A stretch of DNA of 64,000 nucleotides from Aromatoleum toluolicum (GCF_012911005.2 NZ_WTVS01000005.1:62001-126000), one strand, 5' to 3'; positions 16,539-27,137 are shown, numbered from the stretch's first letter. A program made the numbers and translations. The notes: generated by a model from the letters alone, not told the origin.

Positions 16539-17183
16539 ATGAGTCTAGGCCTTGTAGGACGCAAGGTTGGCATGACTCGCATTTTCGCCGAGGACGGTCG
16601 TAGCGTCCCGGTGACGGTGCTTGACGTTGCCAATAACCGCGTTACCCAAGTCAAGACGCCTGAAAGCGACGGCTATGCCGCGGTTCAGGTGGCTTTCGGC
16701 AAGCGCCGTGCGAGTCGCGTCAATAAGGCGCTCGCCGGGCATCTCGCCAAGGCTGGCGTTGAAGCCGGTCATACCCTCCGCGAATTCACTGTCGAGCCGG
16801 CGCAGCTGGCTGGCCTGAAGGCTGGTGACGTGATCAGCGTGGAGCTCTTTGCGGTTGGGCAGAAGGTCGATGTGACCGGTACCTCGATCGGCAAGGGCTT
16901 CTCGGGCGTCATCAAGCGTCATAACTTCTCGTCGAACCGTGCTTCGCACGGTAACTCGGTGTCGCATAACAGCCCGGGTTCGATCGGTATGGCGCAGGAT
17001 CCGGGTCGCGTGTTCCCGGGTAAGCGTATGGCTGGGCAATACGGCAATGTGACCCGCACGACGCAGAGTCTCGAAGTGGTTCGCGTTGATGTTGAGCGTC
17101 AGTTGCTCCTGGTCAAGGGGGCTGTGCCGGGTTCGAAGGGCGGCGACGTTATCGTCCGTCCCGCGGTCAAGGCCCGTGGCTGA
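16539..17183 (+). CDS. rplC: 50S ribosomal protein L3
   Basis: A 214-residue L3 beginning [16 protein letters not shown]. The long internal loop [20 protein letters not shown], with the glutamine in GMAQDPGRV, reaches toward the peptidyl-transferase centre in known ribosomes. The purine-rich AGGAGAAAAAA is its Shine-Dalgarno. It is the first gene of a 27-gene string (rplC to rplQ) with mostly 0-15-base gaps. Confidence 0.98.
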   Translation: MSLGLVGRKVGMTRIFAEDGRSVPVTVLDVANNRVTQVKTPESDGYAAVQVAFGKRRASRVNKALAGHLAKAGVEAGHTLREFTVEPAQLAGLKAGDVISVELFAVGQKVDVTGTSIGKGFSGVIKRHNFSSNRASHGNSVSHNSPGSIGMAQDPGRVFPGKRMAGQYGNVTRTTQSLEVVRVDVERQLLLVKGAVPGSKGGDVIVRPAVKARG

Positions 17184-17194
17184 GCGAGGACGTG

Positions 17195-17815
17195 ATGGAA
17201 CTTAAAGTATTGAACGATCAGGGTGTGCAGGCGGCGACGCTGCAGGCTTCTGACGCGCTTTTCGGGCGCGACTACAACGAGGCGCTGATTCACCAGGTCG
17301 TCGTTGCCTACATGGCCAACGCTCGCTCGGGTAATCGTGCGCAGAAGGGACGTTCCGAGGTCGCCAAGTCGACCCGCAAGCCGTGGCGCCAGAAGGGTAC
17401 GGGTCGTGCCCGTGCCGGTATGGCCTCGAGCCCGCTGTGGCGTGGTGGTGGTCGGATCTTCCCGAATTCGCCGGAAGAGAACTTTTCGCAGAAGCTGAAC
17501 CGCAAGATGTACCGCGCGGGCGTTGCGTCGATCCTGTCGCAACTGGCGCGCGAAGACCGTCTCGCGGTGGTCGAGAACTTCAGCGTCGAGGCGCCGAAGA
17601 CCAAGCTTCTGTCGCAGAAGCTGAAGGGCATGGGGCTGGATTCCGTGCTCGTGATCACTGATCAGTTCGATGAGAACCTGTTCCTGTCGTCGCGCAACCT
17701 GCACAAGGTGCTGGTGCTCGAAGTCAGCGAGACGGATCCGGTGGCTCTGGTGCATTACGATCGCGTGATCGTGACCAAGGGCGCGCTGGCCAAGATGGAG
17801 GAGGCCTGGCAATGA
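17195..17815 (+). CDS. rplD: 50S ribosomal protein L4
   Basis: A 206-residue L4 starting [14 protein letters not shown] one codon upstream is possible, but the ATG fits the family. The extended loop contains [14 protein letters not shown], the segment lining the nascent-peptide exit tunnel. In E. coli L4 represses the S10 operon; the much shorter leader here leaves open whether that holds. The 3' end overlaps rplW by 4 bases (ATGA). Confidence 0.97.
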   Translation: MELKVLNDQGVQAATLQASDALFGRDYNEALIHQVVVAYMANARSGNRAQKGRSEVAKSTRKPWRQKGTGRARAGMASSPLWRGGGRIFPNSPEENFSQKLNRKMYRAGVASILSQLAREDRLAVVENFSVEAPKTKLLSQKLKGMGLDSVLVITDQFDENLFLSSRNLHKVLVLEVSETDPVALVHYDRVIVTKGALAKMEEAWQ

Positions 17816-18117
17816 GCGGATTTAGCCAAGAGCGTCTGATGCAGGTGCTGCTCGCGCCCCAGATCTCCGAAAAGGCGACATTTATCGCCGACAAGAACGA
17901 GCAGGTCGTGTTCAAGGTCGCGTCGTGTGCGACGAAGCCTGAAGTCAAGGCGGCTGTCGAGCTGCTGTTCAAGGTCGAGGTCAAGTCGGTCCAGATCGCG
18001 AACGTGAAGGGCAAGGTCAAGCGCTTCGGCAAGATGACCGGTCGTCGCAAGGGCTGGAAGAAGGCCTTCGTGTGCCTGAAGCCGGGTCAGGAAATCAACT
18101 TCGCGGCCGGGGAGTAA
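17812..18117 (+). CDS. rplW: 50S ribosomal protein L23
   Basis: A 101-residue L23 with the conserved [11 protein letters not shown] near the N terminus and [22 protein letters not shown] in the C-terminal half. L23 sits at the tunnel exit and docks trigger factor and SRP. Its ATG overlaps the rplD stop codon, indicating translational coupling. Confidence 0.97.
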   Translation: MSGFSQERLMQVLLAPQISEKATFIADKNEQVVFKVASCATKPEVKAAVELLFKVEVKSVQIANVKGKVKRFGKMTGRRKGWKKAFVCLKPGQEINFAAGE

Positions 18118-18122
18118 GAGTC

Positions 18123-18950
18123 ATGGCACTGGTAAAACTCAAGCCTACGTCTGCCGGCCGTCGCGCGATGGTCAAGGTGGTGAATGCCGATCTCTATAAG
18201 GGTCGTCCGCTCGCCGCTCTCGTCGAGAAGCAGTCGAAGAATGCCGGTCGTAACAACAACGGCCACATCACCGTCCGCCACAAGGGTGGCGGCCACAAGC
18301 AGCACTACCGTCTGGTCGATTTTCGTCGCAACAAGGACGGGATCGTGGCGCGTGTCGAGCGCATCGAGTATGACCCGAACCGCTCGGCGAACATCGCGCT
18401 CGTCTGCTATGCCGATGGCGAGCGTGCATACATCATCGCCCCGAAGGGCCTGGAAGTCGGCGCTCAGGTGATGAGCGGTGCCGAAGCTCCGATCAAGCCG
18501 GGCAACGTTCTGCCGATCCGCAATATTCCGGTCGGTTCGACGATCCACTGCGTCGAGATGATGCCCGGCAAGGGTGCGCAGATCGCGCGCGCCGCCGGCA
18601 CCTCGGTGCAGCTCCTGGCGCGTGAAGGCGCGTATGCCCAGATTCGTCTGCGCTCCGGCGAAGTGCGTCGCGTGCACGTCGAGTGTCGCGCTGCGATCGG
18701 GGTTGTGGGTAATGAAGAGCATGGTCTGCGCAAGATCGGCAAGGCCGGTGCAAACCGCTGGCGTGGTATCCGCCCGACCGTTCGCGGCGTGGCGATGAAC
18801 CCGGTCGATCACCCTCACGGTGGCGGCGAAGGCCGTACCGGTGAGGGTGGCGTGCCGCGTAGCCCGTGGGGTCAGCCGGCCAAGGGTTATCGTACGCGCA
18901 GCAACAAGCGCACCGATACCATGATCGTGCAGCGTCGTCACAAGCGTTAA
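18123..18950 (+). CDS. rplB: 50S ribosomal protein L2
   Basis: A 275-residue L2 starting [15 protein letters not shown] longer upstream frame overlapping rplW was rejected because this ATG matches the family. The conserved histidine-bearing stretch [17 protein letters not shown], near the peptidyl-transferase centre, is intact (about residues 221-237). It is a primary 23S rRNA-binding protein required for subunit association. Confidence 0.98.
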   Translation: MALVKLKPTSAGRRAMVKVVNADLYKGRPLAALVEKQSKNAGRNNNGHITVRHKGGGHKQHYRLVDFRRNKDGIVARVERIEYDPNRSANIALVCYADGERAYIIAPKGLEVGAQVMSGAEAPIKPGNVLPIRNIPVGSTIHCVEMMPGKGAQIARAAGTSVQLLAREGAYAQIRLRSGEVRRVHVECRAAIGVVGNEEHGLRKIGKAGANRWRGIRPTVRGVAMNPVDHPHGGGEGRTGEGGVPRSPWGQPAKGYRTRSNKRTDTMIVQRRHKR

Positions 18951-18960
18951 GGGGTAACAG

Positions 18961-19236
18961 ATGGCACGTTCAATCAAAAAAGGCCCGTTTGTCGACGCGC
19001 ACCTCCTGAAGAAGGTCGACGCCGTGCGGGTGAGCAACGACAAGCGTCCGATCAAGACGTGGTCGCGCCGGTCCACGGTGCTGCCCGACTTCGTCGGTCT
19101 CACGATCGCGGTGCATAACGGCCGCCAGCATGTTCCGGTGTTTGTGTCCGAGAACATGGTCGGCCACAAGCTGGGCGAGTTCGCGCTGACCCGTACGTTC
19201 AAGGGTCATGCGGCGAGCAAGAAGGCGAAGAGGTAA
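18961..19236 (+). CDS. rpsS: 30S ribosomal protein S19
   Basis: A 91-residue S19 opening [19 protein letters not shown], with the typical [23 protein letters not shown] core. It forms a head complex with S13 near the A-site finger. It follows rplB by 10 bases with GGGGT as a modest ribosome-binding site. Confidence 0.98.
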   Translation: MARSIKKGPFVDAHLLKKVDAVRVSNDKRPIKTWSRRSTVLPDFVGLTIAVHNGRQHVPVFVSENMVGHKLGEFALTRTFKGHAASKKAKR

Positions 19237-19245
19237 GGAGTCACC

Positions 19246-19575
19246 ATGGAAACCAAAGCAATCCTCCGCGGTGTTCGCCTGTCGGCCCAGAAGGGCCGGC
19301 TGGTTGCGGACCAGGTGCGGGGCAAGCCGGTTGATCAGGCCCTGAACATTCTCGCCTTCTCGCCGAAGAAGGGCGCGCAGATCATCCGCAAGGTCGTCGA
19401 GTCGGCGATCGCGAATGCCGAACACAACGATGGCGCAGACATCGACACCCTCAAGGTGAAGACGATCTACGTCGAGGAAGGCACGTCGCTGAAGCGGTTT
19501 ACGGCGCGCGCGAAAGGGCGCGGCAACCGCATCCTGAAGCCGACCTGCCATGTCTACGTGACCGTCGGGGAGTAA
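19246..19575 (+). CDS. rplV: 50S ribosomal protein L22
   Basis: A 109-residue L22 with the early block [20 protein letters not shown] and the tunnel-lining beta-hairpin region [18 protein letters not shown] near the C terminus. That hairpin is the macrolide-relevant loop; no insertion or deletion is seen. An AAGGAG ribosome-binding site lies 5 bases before the ATG. Confidence 0.98.
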   Translation: METKAILRGVRLSAQKGRLVADQVRGKPVDQALNILAFSPKKGAQIIRKVVESAIANAEHNDGADIDTLKVKTIYVEEGTSLKRFTARAKGRGNRILKPTCHVYVTVGE

Positions 19576-19584
19576 GGGGTAAAT

Positions 19585-20376
19585 ATGGGTCAGAAAATTC
19601 ATCCGACCGGATTCCGTCTCGCGGTCACCCGTGACTGGAGCTCGCGTTGGTTCGCTTCGAGCCGCGACTACTCCAAGATGCTGCACGAGGACATCAAGGT
19701 CCGGGACTTCCTGAAGAAGAAGCTCGCGCACGCCTCGGTCGGTCGCATCATCATCGAGCGTCCGGCCAAGAACGCGCGCATCACGCTGTTCAGCGCGCGT
19801 CCCGGTGTCGTGATCGGCAAGAAGGGCGAAGACATCGAACTGCTGAAGCGCGAGCTCCAGAAGATCATGGGCGTGCCGGTTCACGTCAACATCGAGGAAG
19901 TGCGCAAGCCGGAAGTCGACGCGAAGCTGATCGCCGACTCGATCGCTCAGCAGCTCGAGAAGCGCATCATGTTCCGCCGCGCCATGAAGCGCGCGATGCA
20001 GAACGCGATGCGTCTGGGCGCCCAAGGCATCAAGATCATGAGCGCCGGTCGCCTCAACGGCGCCGAAATCGCACGCACGGAGTGGTACCGCGAAGGTCGC
20101 GTGCCGCTGCATACCCTGCGTGCCGACATTGATTACGGGGTCTCGGAAGCAAGCACGACCTACGGCATCATCGGCATCAAGGTTTGGGTCTATAAGGGCG
20201 ACATGCTCGGCCGCAATGAGCGTCCGGCAGTCGTCGAGAACGAGAATGAGGCTCGTCGTGGCCGACGCGGCGCGCCGCGCGGTGCCGAGGGCGAAGGTCG
20301 TCCCGGTCGCCGTCCCGCCCGCCGTGGTGGTGCTGAAGGGCAGGCCAAGCAGCCGCAAGAAAGCAGGGGTGAATGA
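19585..20376 (+). CDS. rpsC: 30S ribosomal protein S3 with Arg/Gly-rich tail
   Basis: A 263-residue S3, about 30 longer than the E. coli protein. The KH domain motif [16 protein letters not shown] is present around residues 73-88. From about residue 215 the chain becomes a low-complexity tail of Arg, Gly, Ala, Pro and Glu ([20 protein letters not shown]). Long S3 tails are common in betaproteobacteria; a specific role is not known to me. It overlaps rplP by one base. Confidence 0.97.
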   Translation: MGQKIHPTGFRLAVTRDWSSRWFASSRDYSKMLHEDIKVRDFLKKKLAHASVGRIIIERPAKNARITLFSARPGVVIGKKGEDIELLKRELQKIMGVPVHVNIEEVRKPEVDAKLIADSIAQQLEKRIMFRRAMKRAMQNAMRLGAQGIKIMSAGRLNGAEIARTEWYREGRVPLHTLRADIDYGVSEASTTYGIIGIKVWVYKGDMLGRNERPAVVENENEARRGRRGAPRGAEGEGRPGRRPARRGGAEGQAKQPQESRGE

Positions 20377-20789
20377 TGCTTCAGCCGACGAGAAGGAAAT
20401 ATCGAAAGGAGCAGAAGGGCCGTAACACCGGAGTGGCAACGCGCGGTGCGAAGGTTAGCTTCGGCGAATTCGGCCTCAAGGCAATTGGACGTGGTCGCCT
20501 GACGGCTCGCCAGATCGAATCTGCCCGTCGCGCAATGACGCGGCATATCAAGCGCGGCGGCCGTATCTGGATCCGGATCTTCCCGGACAAGCCGATCTCG
20601 AAGAAGCCTGCCGAAGTCCGTATGGGTAACGGCAAGGGCAACCCCGAGTACTGGGTTGCCGAGATCCAGCCGGGCAAGGTTCTGTACGAGATGGATGGTG
20701 TCGACGAGGCGCTGGCGCGTGAAGCGTTCCGTCTTGCAGCCGCTAAGCTGCCGCTCGAGACCGTGTTTGTTCACCGTCAACTGGGGTAA
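20376..20789 (+). CDS. rplP: 50S ribosomal protein L16
   Basis: A 137-residue L16 beginning [17 protein letters not shown]. Two ATG codons are adjacent (20373 and 20376). The second gives the family's usual MLQP start, the first would add one Met. The [20 protein letters not shown] block is conserved. L16 organises the A-site side of the peptidyl-transferase centre. The start overlaps the last base of the rpsC stop codon. Confidence 0.97.
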   Translation: MLQPTRRKYRKEQKGRNTGVATRGAKVSFGEFGLKAIGRGRLTARQIESARRAMTRHIKRGGRIWIRIFPDKPISKKPAEVRMGNGKGNPEYWVAEIQPGKVLYEMDGVDEALAREAFRLAAAKLPLETVFVHRQLG

Positions 20790-20791
20790 TC

Positions 20792-20986
20792 ATGAAAGCG
20801 AGTGAACTCCGCGCGAAAAGCGCCGGTGAATTGAATCAGGAATTGCTTGAGCTGCTGAAGGCGCAGTTCTCGCTGCGCATGCAGCTTGCGACGCAGCAGC
20901 TCGGCAACACGAGCCAACTCGGAAAGGTTCGCCACGACATCGCGCGTGTGCGTACCGTTCTGCGTGAAAAGGCAGGGCAGAAATGA
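20792..20986 (+). CDS. rpmC: 50S ribosomal protein L29
   Basis: A 64-residue L29, [20 protein letters not shown], forming the family's helical hairpin, with [20 protein letters not shown] in the second helix. It lies beside the tunnel exit next to L23. Its 3' end overlaps rpsQ by 4 bases. Confidence 0.96.
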   Translation: MKASELRAKSAGELNQELLELLKAQFSLRMQLATQQLGNTSQLGKVRHDIARVRTVLREKAGQK

Positions 20987-21252
20987 GCGAACAAATCGAA
21001 AAGGTGCGTCGCGCCCTCGTCGGCCGTGTAGTCAGCGACAAGATGCAGAACACGGTCACCGTGCTGGTCGAGCGTCGCGTCAAGCACGAGCTGTACGGAA
21101 AGGTGATCACGCGCTCGGCGAAGTATCATGCGCATGTCGAAGGTGGCGTCGCTGCCGCTGGCGACCTGGTTGAGATCGAGGAGTGCCGTCCGATTTCCAA
21201 AACCAAGTCCTGGCGCGTTGCGAAGGTGCTCGAGAAGGCGCGCGTAATCTAA
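20983..21252 (+). CDS. rpsQ: 30S ribosomal protein S17
   Basis: An 89-residue OB-fold protein, with the [20 protein letters not shown] strand block and [17 protein letters not shown] at the end, as in S17. It is an early 30S assembly protein. It ends the S10 unit; the next gap (148 bp) contains a new promoter. Confidence 0.97.
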   Translation: MSEQIEKVRRALVGRVVSDKMQNTVTVLVERRVKHELYGKVITRSAKYHAHVEGGVAAAGDLVEIEECRPISKTKSWRVAKVLEKARVI

Positions 21253-21280
21253 GCAGAGTACGGGCTACTGCTGTGGACAG

Positions 21281-21322
21281 CTTGGCAGGCGACTGCCAGG
21301 CTGTTATAATTTTCTTTCTTTG
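21281..21322 (+). promoter_or_regulatory. spc-operon promoter overlapping a GNRA hairpin
   Basis: A near-consensus sigma-70 promoter: -35 TTGGCA at 21282-21287, exactly 17 bp, then TATAAT at 21305-21310 with an extended TG at 21302-21303. The -35 lies inside a stem, CTTGGCAG at 21281-21288 pairing with CTGCCAGG at 21293-21300 across a GCGA tetraloop, followed by a T-rich tract. Read-through RNA from rpsQ could form a terminator-like hairpin here while fresh transcription starts for rplN. It is the best promoter in the ribosomal region. Confidence 0.8.
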
Positions 21323-21400
21323 CTTTTCGCTCTTCGGGGCTCCCTACCCGTACGGGTTCCAAGACTGACCGCTGTAGCGGGGCAAGTTGGAGATAAATTC

Positions 21401-21769
21401 ATGATTCAAATGCAGTCCATTCTGGACGTCGCCGACAACACCGGCGCGCGTTCGGTGATGTGCATCAAGGTCCTTGGTGGTTCCAAGCGTCGCTATGCCA
21501 GCATCGGCGACATCATCAAGGTGACCGTGAAGGATGCCGCGCCGAGGGGTCGCGTCAAGAAAGGCGACATCTATAGTGCCGTGGTGGTGCGTACCGCGAA
21601 GGGCGTGCGTCGTCCGGACGGTTCGTTGGTAAGGTTCGATGGCAATGCGGCCGTCCTGCTGAATAACAAGCTCGAGCCGATCGGCACGCGTATCTTCGGG
21701 CCGGTGACGCGCGAGCTGCGTACCGAGCGGTTCATGAAGATCGTCTCGCTGGCGCCTGAAGTGCTCTAA
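21401..21769 (+). CDS. rplN: 50S ribosomal protein L14
   Basis: A 122-residue L14 starting [20 protein letters not shown]. The longer upstream frame runs through the promoter and was rejected. [19 protein letters not shown] is conserved. It forms part of the intersubunit bridge. It is the first gene of the spc block and, given the promoter at 21282-21310, the first gene of a new transcript. Confidence 0.98.
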   Translation: MIQMQSILDVADNTGARSVMCIKVLGGSKRRYASIGDIIKVTVKDAAPRGRVKKGDIYSAVVVRTAKGVRRPDGSLVRFDGNAAVLLNNKLEPIGTRIFGPVTRELRTERFMKIVSLAPEVL

Positions 21770-21781
21770 GGAGTTATCGAG

Positions 21782-22099
21782 ATGAACAAGATCCGCAAGG
21801 GTGATGAGGTCGTTGTCCTGACGGGCAAGGACCGTGGTCGTCGCGGTGTCGTGCTGCGTCGGGTCGGCGAGGAGCATCTGGTGGTTGAGGGTGTGAATCG
21901 CGCGAAGAAGCATGTGCGTCCGAATCCGCTCAAAGGGGAAGTGGGTGGCATCGTCGAGAAAGAGATGCCGCTGCACGTTTCGAATGTTGCGCTGTTCAAC
22001 TCCGCGACCCAGAAGGGTGATCGCGTGGGTATTCGTGTGCTTGAGGATGGTCGCAAGGTGCGCTTCTTCAAGTCGAATGGCGAACTGGTGAACGCGTAA
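21782..22099 (+). CDS. rplX: 50S ribosomal protein L24
   Basis: A 105-residue L24 with an N-terminal KOW motif, [20 protein letters not shown], and the [14 protein letters not shown] loop. It is one of the two assembly-initiator proteins of the 50S subunit. An AAGGAG site precedes its start. Confidence 0.97.
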   Translation: MNKIRKGDEVVVLTGKDRGRRGVVLRRVGEEHLVVEGVNRAKKHVRPNPLKGEVGGIVEKEMPLHVSNVALFNSATQKGDRVGIRVLEDGRKVRFFKSNGELVNA

Positions 22100-22108
22100 G
22101 GAGTGGTG

Positions 22109-22648
22109 ATGGCGCGCTTGCAGCAGTACTACAAGGAAACGATTGCTCCCGATCTGCTGAAGCAGTTCGGGTACAAGTCCGTGATGGAAGTGCCTCGTGT
22201 TACGAAGATCACGCTGAACATGGGTGTCGGCGAGGCGGTTGGCGACAAGAAGATCCTCGAGCATGCCGTTGGCGACATGCAGAAGATCGCTGGTCAGAAG
22301 CCGGTTGTGACCAAGGCACGCAAGTCGATCGCGGGTTTCAAGATTCGTGACGGTTATCCGATCGGCTGCATGGTGACCTTGCGTGGCGAGAAGATGTTCG
22401 AATTCCTGGATCGTCTGGTGACGATCGCCATGCCGCGTATTCGCGATTTTCGCGGTATTGCCGGCAAGGGCTTCGACGGTCGCGGCAACTACAACCTGGG
22501 CGTGAAAGAGCAGATCATTTTTCCCGAAATCGAGTACGACAAGATCGATGCTCTGCGGGGTATGAACATCAGCATCACGACGACGGCCAAGACCGATCAG
22601 GAAGCTCGCGCTCTGCTCGCGGCGTTCAAGTTCCCGTTCAAGAATTGA
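22109..22648 (+). CDS. rplE: 50S ribosomal protein L5
   Basis: A 179-residue L5 starting [24 protein letters not shown] two codons earlier is in frame but falls inside the AAGGAG ribosome-binding site, so the ATG is preferred. The block [19 protein letters not shown] closes the protein. It binds 5S rRNA and contacts the P-site tRNA elbow. Confidence 0.97.
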   Translation: MARLQQYYKETIAPDLLKQFGYKSVMEVPRVTKITLNMGVGEAVGDKKILEHAVGDMQKIAGQKPVVTKARKSIAGFKIRDGYPIGCMVTLRGEKMFEFLDRLVTIAMPRIRDFRGIAGKGFDGRGNYNLGVKEQIIFPEIEYDKIDALRGMNISITTTAKTDQEARALLAAFKFPFKN

Positions 22649-22655
22649 GGGTGTT

Positions 22656-22961
22656 ATGGCAAAACTGGCTCTGATCAATCGAGAAGAGAAGCGTCGCAAG
22701 CTCGTGGCGAAGTTCGCCGCGAAGCGTGCCGCGCTGATCGCTCAGATCAACGATTTCAAGTTGCCTGAAGAAGAGCGCATGGCTGCTCGTCTGAAGCTGC
22801 AGCAGCTTCCCCGCAACGCAAGCCCCGTTCGCGAGCGCAATCGCTGCGCCCTGACGGGTCGTCCGCGCGGCGTGTTCCGCAAATTTGGGCTGTGCCGCAA
22901 CAAGCTGCGCGATCTCGCGTTCCGCGGCGAAGTTCCGGGCATGACCAAGGCGAGCTGGTAA
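22656..22961 (+). CDS. rpsN: 30S ribosomal protein S14 (zinc-independent form)
   Basis: A 101-residue S14 of the long form. It lacks the paired CxxC zinc knuckle of the 61-residue version. The conserved C-terminal part reads [20 protein letters not shown], then [18 protein letters not shown]. It is a 30S head protein placed between rplE and rpsH as in other proteobacteria. Confidence 0.97.
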   Translation: MAKLALINREEKRRKLVAKFAAKRAALIAQINDFKLPEEERMAARLKLQQLPRNASPVRERNRCALTGRPRGVFRKFGLCRNKLRDLAFRGEVPGMTKASW

Positions 22962-22973
22962 GGAGATTATCGA

Positions 22974-23369
22974 ATGAGTATGTCCGATCCGATCGCCGAT
23001 ATGCTGACCCGCATCCGTAACGGTCAGCAGGCTCAGAAGCAGAGCGTGTCGATGCCCAGCTCCAAGCTGAAAGTTGCGATCGCCAAGGTCCTGCAGGATG
23101 AAGGTTACATCGACGGCTATGCAGTCCGCGATGCCGAAGGCAAGGCGCAGCTCGATGTGGTTCTGAAGTACTACGCCGGTCGTCCGGTCATTGAGCGCAT
23201 CGAGCGTGTCAGCCGTCCCGGTCTGCGTGTCTACAAGGGCAGCGACGATCTGCCGCGTGTCATGAACGGTCTCGGCGTCGCGATCGTGTCGACGCCGCGT
23301 GGCGTCATGACCGATCGTGCGGCACGTGCCGGACGCGTGGGCGGCGAAGTCATCTGTTACGTCGCTTAA
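22974..23369 (+). CDS. rpsH: 30S ribosomal protein S8
   Basis: A 131-residue S8 beginning [19 protein letters not shown]. The C-terminal [20 protein letters not shown] is the RNA-binding signature. In E. coli S8 represses the spc operon by binding the rplE message. AAGGAG precedes the start. Confidence 0.98.
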   Translation: MSMSDPIADMLTRIRNGQQAQKQSVSMPSSKLKVAIAKVLQDEGYIDGYAVRDAEGKAQLDVVLKYYAGRPVIERIERVSRPGLRVYKGSDDLPRVMNGLGVAIVSTPRGVMTDRAARAGRVGGEVICYVA

Positions 23370-23378
23370 GGGGGTCTC

Positions 23379-23912
23379 ATGTCTCGTGTAGCTAAGAATC
23401 CGGTGGCAATCCCCCAGGGCGTCGATGTGAACGTCGCGGCTGGCGAGGTTTCCGTGAAGGGGCCGCTGGGTACCGTCAAGCAGTACATCGGCAGTTCCGT
23501 CTCCGTCCAGCGCGAAGGCGATGTGCTCGTGTTCGCCGCTGTTGCCGGTGCCGCGAACGGTCGTGCGATGTCGGGTACCGTGCGCGCGCTCGTGAATAAC
23601 ATGGTCACCGGCGTGACGAAGGGTTTCGAGCGCAAGCTGAACCTCGTGGGCGTCGGTTATCGTGCGCAGGCGCAGGGCGACAAGCTGAATCTGACGCTCG
23701 GTTTCTCGCATCCTGTCGTGCATCAGATGCCGGCGGGCGTGAAGGTGGAAACCCCGACTCAGACGGAAATCGTCATCAAGGGCATCGACAAGCAGCAGGT
23801 TGGTCAAGTCGCTGCCGAAGTGCGTGCATACCGCGCTCCCGAGCCCTATAAGGGCAAGGGCGTCCGCTACGCGGACGAGGTGGTCGTGCTCAAGGAAACC
23901 AAGAAGAAGTAA
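23379..23912 (+). CDS. rplF: 50S ribosomal protein L6
   Basis: A 177-residue L6 made of two similar domains. [20 protein letters not shown] and [16 protein letters not shown] are diagnostic. It sits near the sarcin-ricin loop at the factor-binding site. The gap to rpsH is 9 bases with a GGGGG ribosome-binding site. Confidence 0.97.
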   Translation: MSRVAKNPVAIPQGVDVNVAAGEVSVKGPLGTVKQYIGSSVSVQREGDVLVFAAVAGAANGRAMSGTVRALVNNMVTGVTKGFERKLNLVGVGYRAQAQGDKLNLTLGFSHPVVHQMPAGVKVETPTQTEIVIKGIDKQQVGQVAAEVRAYRAPEPYKGKGVRYADEVVVLKETKKK

Positions 23913-23924
23913 GGGCGGTTCGAT

Positions 23925-24278
23925 ATGAACAAGAAAGTGGTTCGTCTGCGTCGTGCTCGTAAAACCCGAGCCAAAATCGCGGAACTGAAGGCGGTTCGTC
24001 TGACTGTGTTCCGTTCCAATTCCCACATCTACGCCCAGATCATCGATGGTTCCGGCGCGCGCGTGCTCGCGGCTGCCTCGACGGTCGAGACGGACGTGCG
24101 TTCGCAACTGTCGCACGGCGGCAACAAGGCCGCTGCAGCGATCGTCGGCAAGCTGATCGCCGAGCGTGCGAAGGCCGCGGGTATCGAGTCCGTCGCGTTC
24201 GATCGTGCCGGCTTCCAGTATCACGGTCGCGTCAAGGCGCTGGCCGAGGCCGCCCGCGAAGGCGGTCTCAAGTTCTAA
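23925..24278 (+). CDS. rplR: 50S ribosomal protein L18
   Basis: A 117-residue L18 with a basic N terminus ([17 protein letters not shown]) and the conserved C-terminal [20 protein letters not shown]. With L5 it binds 5S rRNA to form the central protuberance. Confidence 0.97.
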   Translation: MNKKVVRLRRARKTRAKIAELKAVRLTVFRSNSHIYAQIIDGSGARVLAAASTVETDVRSQLSHGGNKAAAAIVGKLIAERAKAAGIESVAFDRAGFQYHGRVKALAEAAREGGLKF

Positions 24279-24290
24279 GCGAGGAATCGT

Positions 24291-24815
24291 ATGGCTAAGC
24301 AACAAAGCAAGCGTCCGCAGGCTTCCGAGGAGCGTGACGACGGCCTGCGCGAGAAGATGGTTGCCATCAACCGCGTGACCAAGGTCGTGAAGGGCGGTCG
24401 TATCCTCGGTTTTGCGGCGCTGACGGTGGTTGGCGATGGCGATGGCGGCATCGGCATGGGCAAGGGCAAGTCCCGTGAAGTGCCCGTCGCCGTGCAGAAG
24501 GCTATGGACGAAGCGCGTCGCAAGATGGTCAAGGTCTCGCTGAAGAACGGCACGCTGCAGCATTCGGTGGTCGGCAAGCATGGCGCTTCGTCGGTGTTGA
24601 TGCAGCCGGCGCCGAGCGGCACCGGCATTATTGCCGGCGGCCCGATGCGCGCGGTTTTCGAAGTCATGGGTGTGACCGACGTGACCTGCAAGTGCATCGG
24701 TTCGTCGAATCCGTACAACGTCGTGCGTGCAACGCTGAACGGTCTCCTGGCGGTCAACACGCCGGCGGAGATTGCCGCGAAGCGTGGCAAGAGCGTCGAA
24801 GAAATTCTGGGGTAA
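24291..24815 (+). CDS. rpsE: 30S ribosomal protein S5
   Basis: A 174-residue S5. It contains the double-stranded-RNA-binding-like N-terminal fold with [20 protein letters not shown], and [20 protein letters not shown], the loop tied to decoding fidelity and spectinomycin response. It ends in [12 protein letters not shown]. It is followed 3 bases later by rpmD. Confidence 0.98.
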   Translation: MAKQQSKRPQASEERDDGLREKMVAINRVTKVVKGGRILGFAALTVVGDGDGGIGMGKGKSREVPVAVQKAMDEARRKMVKVSLKNGTLQHSVVGKHGASSVLMQPAPSGTGIIAGGPMRAVFEVMGVTDVTCKCIGSSNPYNVVRATLNGLLAVNTPAEIAAKRGKSVEEILG

Positions 24816-24818
24816 GCC

Positions 24819-25001
24819 ATGGCCGAGAAAACGATCAAGGTTACGCTGGTCAAGAGCGTGATCGGTACCAAGCAGTCGCACCGTGCGACGGTGCGCGGGC
24901 TCGGCTTGCGTCGCCTGAACCATACCGTCGAACTTCAGGACACGCCTGAGGTTCGGGGCATGGTGAACAAGGTGTCCTACCTGGTGAAGTGTGAGGGTTG
25001 A
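24819..25001 (+). CDS. rpmD: 50S ribosomal protein L30
   Basis: A 60-residue L30, with the family's short ferredoxin-like fold and the conserved [20 protein letters not shown]. It lies between rpsE and rplO, as in nearly all proteobacteria. The stop is one base before the rplO start. Confidence 0.97.
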   Translation: MAEKTIKVTLVKSVIGTKQSHRATVRGLGLRRLNHTVELQDTPEVRGMVNKVSYLVKCEG

Positions 25002-25002
25002 G

Positions 25003-25440
25003 ATGCGTCTGAATACGATTAAACCCGCGGCTGGTTCGAAGTCGAACGCCAAGCGCGTCGGGCGCGGCATCGGCAGCGGTCTGGGCAAGACCTGCGGCCG
25101 CGGTCACAAGGGACAAAAGTCCCGTGCCGGCGGCTTCCACAAGGTCGGTTTCGAAGGCGGTCAGATGCCGCTGCAGCGTCGACTGCCGAAGCGGGGCTTC
25201 GTCTCGCTGACCGGGTCGCGCAATGCCGAAGTTCGCCTCTCGGAGCTGGACAAGCTGCCGGTGGATGAGATCGATCTGCTCGTGCTGAAGCAGGCTGGTG
25301 TGGTCGCTGCCGATGCGCTTTCCGCGAAGGTGGTGCTCTCCGGCAGCATCGGCCGCAAGGTCACGCTGCGCGGCGTCGGTGCAACGAAGGGCGCGCTCGC
25401 GGCCATTCAGGCGGCCGGCGGTTCGGTCGTCACCGAGTAA
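25003..25440 (+). CDS. rplO: 50S ribosomal protein L15
   Basis: A 145-residue L15 starting [24 protein letters not shown] in frame four codons upstream overlaps rpmD and was rejected. The glycine-rich extended N-terminal arm [20 protein letters not shown] threads through 23S rRNA in known structures. It is a late assembly protein. Confidence 0.97.
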   Translation: MRLNTIKPAAGSKSNAKRVGRGIGSGLGKTCGRGHKGQKSRAGGFHKVGFEGGQMPLQRRLPKRGFVSLTGSRNAEVRLSELDKLPVDEIDLLVLKQAGVVAADALSAKVVLSGSIGRKVTLRGVGATKGALAAIQAAGGSVVTE

Positions 25441-25454
25441 GCGGGAATCCAGCT

Positions 25455-26780
25455 GTGGCCAATCCCGCTGCCACCTTGGGAACGCCCGGTCGGTTTGGCG
25501 ATCTGAAGCGCCGCCTGATGTTTCTTGTCGGTGCTCTGATCGTCTATCGGATCGGTGCGCACATTCCTGTGCCCGGAATCGATCCCAGTCGGCTGGCTGA
25601 GCTGTTCCAGTCGCAGTCGGGGGGGATTCTCGGCGTCTTCAACCTGTTCTCGGGTGGCGCGCTGTCGCGTTTCACGATCTTTGCGCTGGGGATCATGCCG
25701 TACATCTCGGCATCGATCATCATGCAGCTGATGACCGTGGCAGTGCCGTCGCTGGAAGCCCTGAAGAAGGAGGGCGAGGCCGGACGGCGCAAGATCACGC
25801 AGTATACGCGCGCCGGTACGCTGGTTCTGGCGTTGGCCCAGTCGCTCGGTATCGCGATCGCGCTCGAAGGGCAGGCCGGTCTGGTGCTGGATCCGGGGCT
25901 CACCTTCCGTTTCGTGACGGTGGCGACGCTTGTGACGGGCACGATGTTCCTGATGTGGCTCGGTGAGCAGATCACTGAACGCGGGTTGGGCAACGGTATC
26001 TCCCTCATCATCTTCGCCGGCATTGCGGCGGGGCTGCCGAGTTCGATCGCCGGTCTGTTCGAGCTCGTCCGCACGGGTGCAATGCATCCCTTCACGGCGC
26101 TGCTGATCTGCGTGCTGGTGGTCCTTGTCACGGCGTTCGTGGTGTTCGTCGAACGCGGGCAGCGCAAGATCCTGGTGAACTACGCAAAGCGCCAGGTCGG
26201 CAACAAGGTCTACGGCGGGCAGAGTTCGCATCTGCCGCTGAAGCTCAACATGGCCGGGGTAATTCCGCCGATCTTCGCGTCCAGCATCATCCTCTTCCCT
26301 GCGACGCTGGGACAGTGGTTCGGTTCGTCGGAGAGCATGATATGGCTGCGGGATCTTTCGGCGAAGCTGGCGCCCGGGCAGCCGGTCTACGTGATGCTCT
26401 ATGCCGTCGCGATCGTGTTCTTCTGCTTCTTCTACACCGCGCTCGTGTTCAACGCACGGGAAACCGCGGATAACCTGAAGAAGAGCGGGGCGTTCGTGCC
26501 GGGTATCCGGCCGGGTGATCAGACAGCGCGTTACATCGACAAGATCTTGACGCGCCTGACGCTGGTGGGTGCTGTGTATATCACGCTGGTGTGCCTGCTG
26601 CCCGAGTTCCTGATCCTGAAGTGGAATGTTCCGTTCTACTTCGGCGGGACATCGCTGCTGATCATCGTGGTGGTGACGATGGACTTCATGGCGCAGGTTC
26701 AGGCTTACGTGATGTCTCACCAGTACGAGAGTCTGCTGAAGAAGGCGAACTTCAAGGGGGCGGGCCTTCCGATCCGGTAA
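25455..26780 (+). CDS. secY: Protein translocase subunit SecY
   Basis: A 441-residue inner-membrane protein with ten hydrophobic segments, GTG start. The early [11 protein letters not shown] and the plug-region [20 protein letters not shown] are family hallmarks. The cytoplasmic loop [25 protein letters not shown] is also present. It forms the protein-conducting channel with SecE (whose end opens this window) and SecG. It overlaps neither neighbour; infA begins 3 bases after its stop. Confidence 0.98.
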   Translation: MANPAATLGTPGRFGDLKRRLMFLVGALIVYRIGAHIPVPGIDPSRLAELFQSQSGGILGVFNLFSGGALSRFTIFALGIMPYISASIIMQLMTVAVPSLEALKKEGEAGRRKITQYTRAGTLVLALAQSLGIAIALEGQAGLVLDPGLTFRFVTVATLVTGTMFLMWLGEQITERGLGNGISLIIFAGIAAGLPSSIAGLFELVRTGAMHPFTALLICVLVVLVTAFVVFVERGQRKILVNYAKRQVGNKVYGGQSSHLPLKLNMAGVIPPIFASSIILFPATLGQWFGSSESMIWLRDLSAKLAPGQPVYVMLYAVAIVFFCFFYTALVFNARETADNLKKSGAFVPGIRPGDQTARYIDKILTRLTLVGAVYITLVCLLPEFLILKWNVPFYFGGTSLLIIVVVTMDFMAQVQAYVMSHQYESLLKKANFKGAGLPIR

Positions 26781-26783
26781 GTT

Positions 26784-27002
26784 ATGGCGAAGGAAGACGT
26801 TATCGAGATGCAGGGCGAGGTTACCGAGAATCTCCCCAACGCAACGTTTCGCGTCCGACTCGAAAACGGACACATGGTCCTCGGGTACATCTCCGGGAAG
26901 ATGCGTATGCACTACATCCGCATTCTTCCTGGCGACAAGGTCACCGTGCAGTTGACGCCCTATGACCTGACCAAGGCCCGGATCGTATTCCGGACCAAGT
27001 AA
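26784..27002 (+). CDS. infA: Translation initiation factor IF-1
   Basis: A 72-residue OB-fold protein, [20 protein letters not shown], with the RNA-binding [16 protein letters not shown] strand pair. It occupies the 30S A site during initiation. Placement between secY and rpmJ is the betaproteobacterial pattern. Confidence 0.98.
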   Translation: MAKEDVIEMQGEVTENLPNATFRVRLENGHMVLGYISGKMRMHYIRILPGDKVTVQLTPYDLTKARIVFRTK

Positions 27003-27023
27003 TCAAGAAACAGGAGCAAGGAA

Positions 27024-27137
27024 ATGAGAGTTCAGGCATCGGTTAAGCGGCTCTGCCGCAATTGCAAGATCGTTCGCCGTAAGGGTGTTGTTCGTGTCAT
27101 CTGCGCGGACCCGCGGCATAAGCAGCGCCAGGGTTGA
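27024..27137 (+). CDS. rpmJ: 50S ribosomal protein L36
   Basis: A 37-codon reading frame that translates to [20 protein letters not shown] followed by a second half ending in DPRHKQRQG. Cys11, Cys14, Cys27 and His32 form the zinc-binding set of the C+ type L36. CAGGAGCAAGGAA upstream provides the ribosome-binding site. It is the smallest ribosomal protein gene here. Confidence 0.97.
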   Translation: MRVQASVKRLCRNCKIVRRKGVVRVICADPRHKQRQG

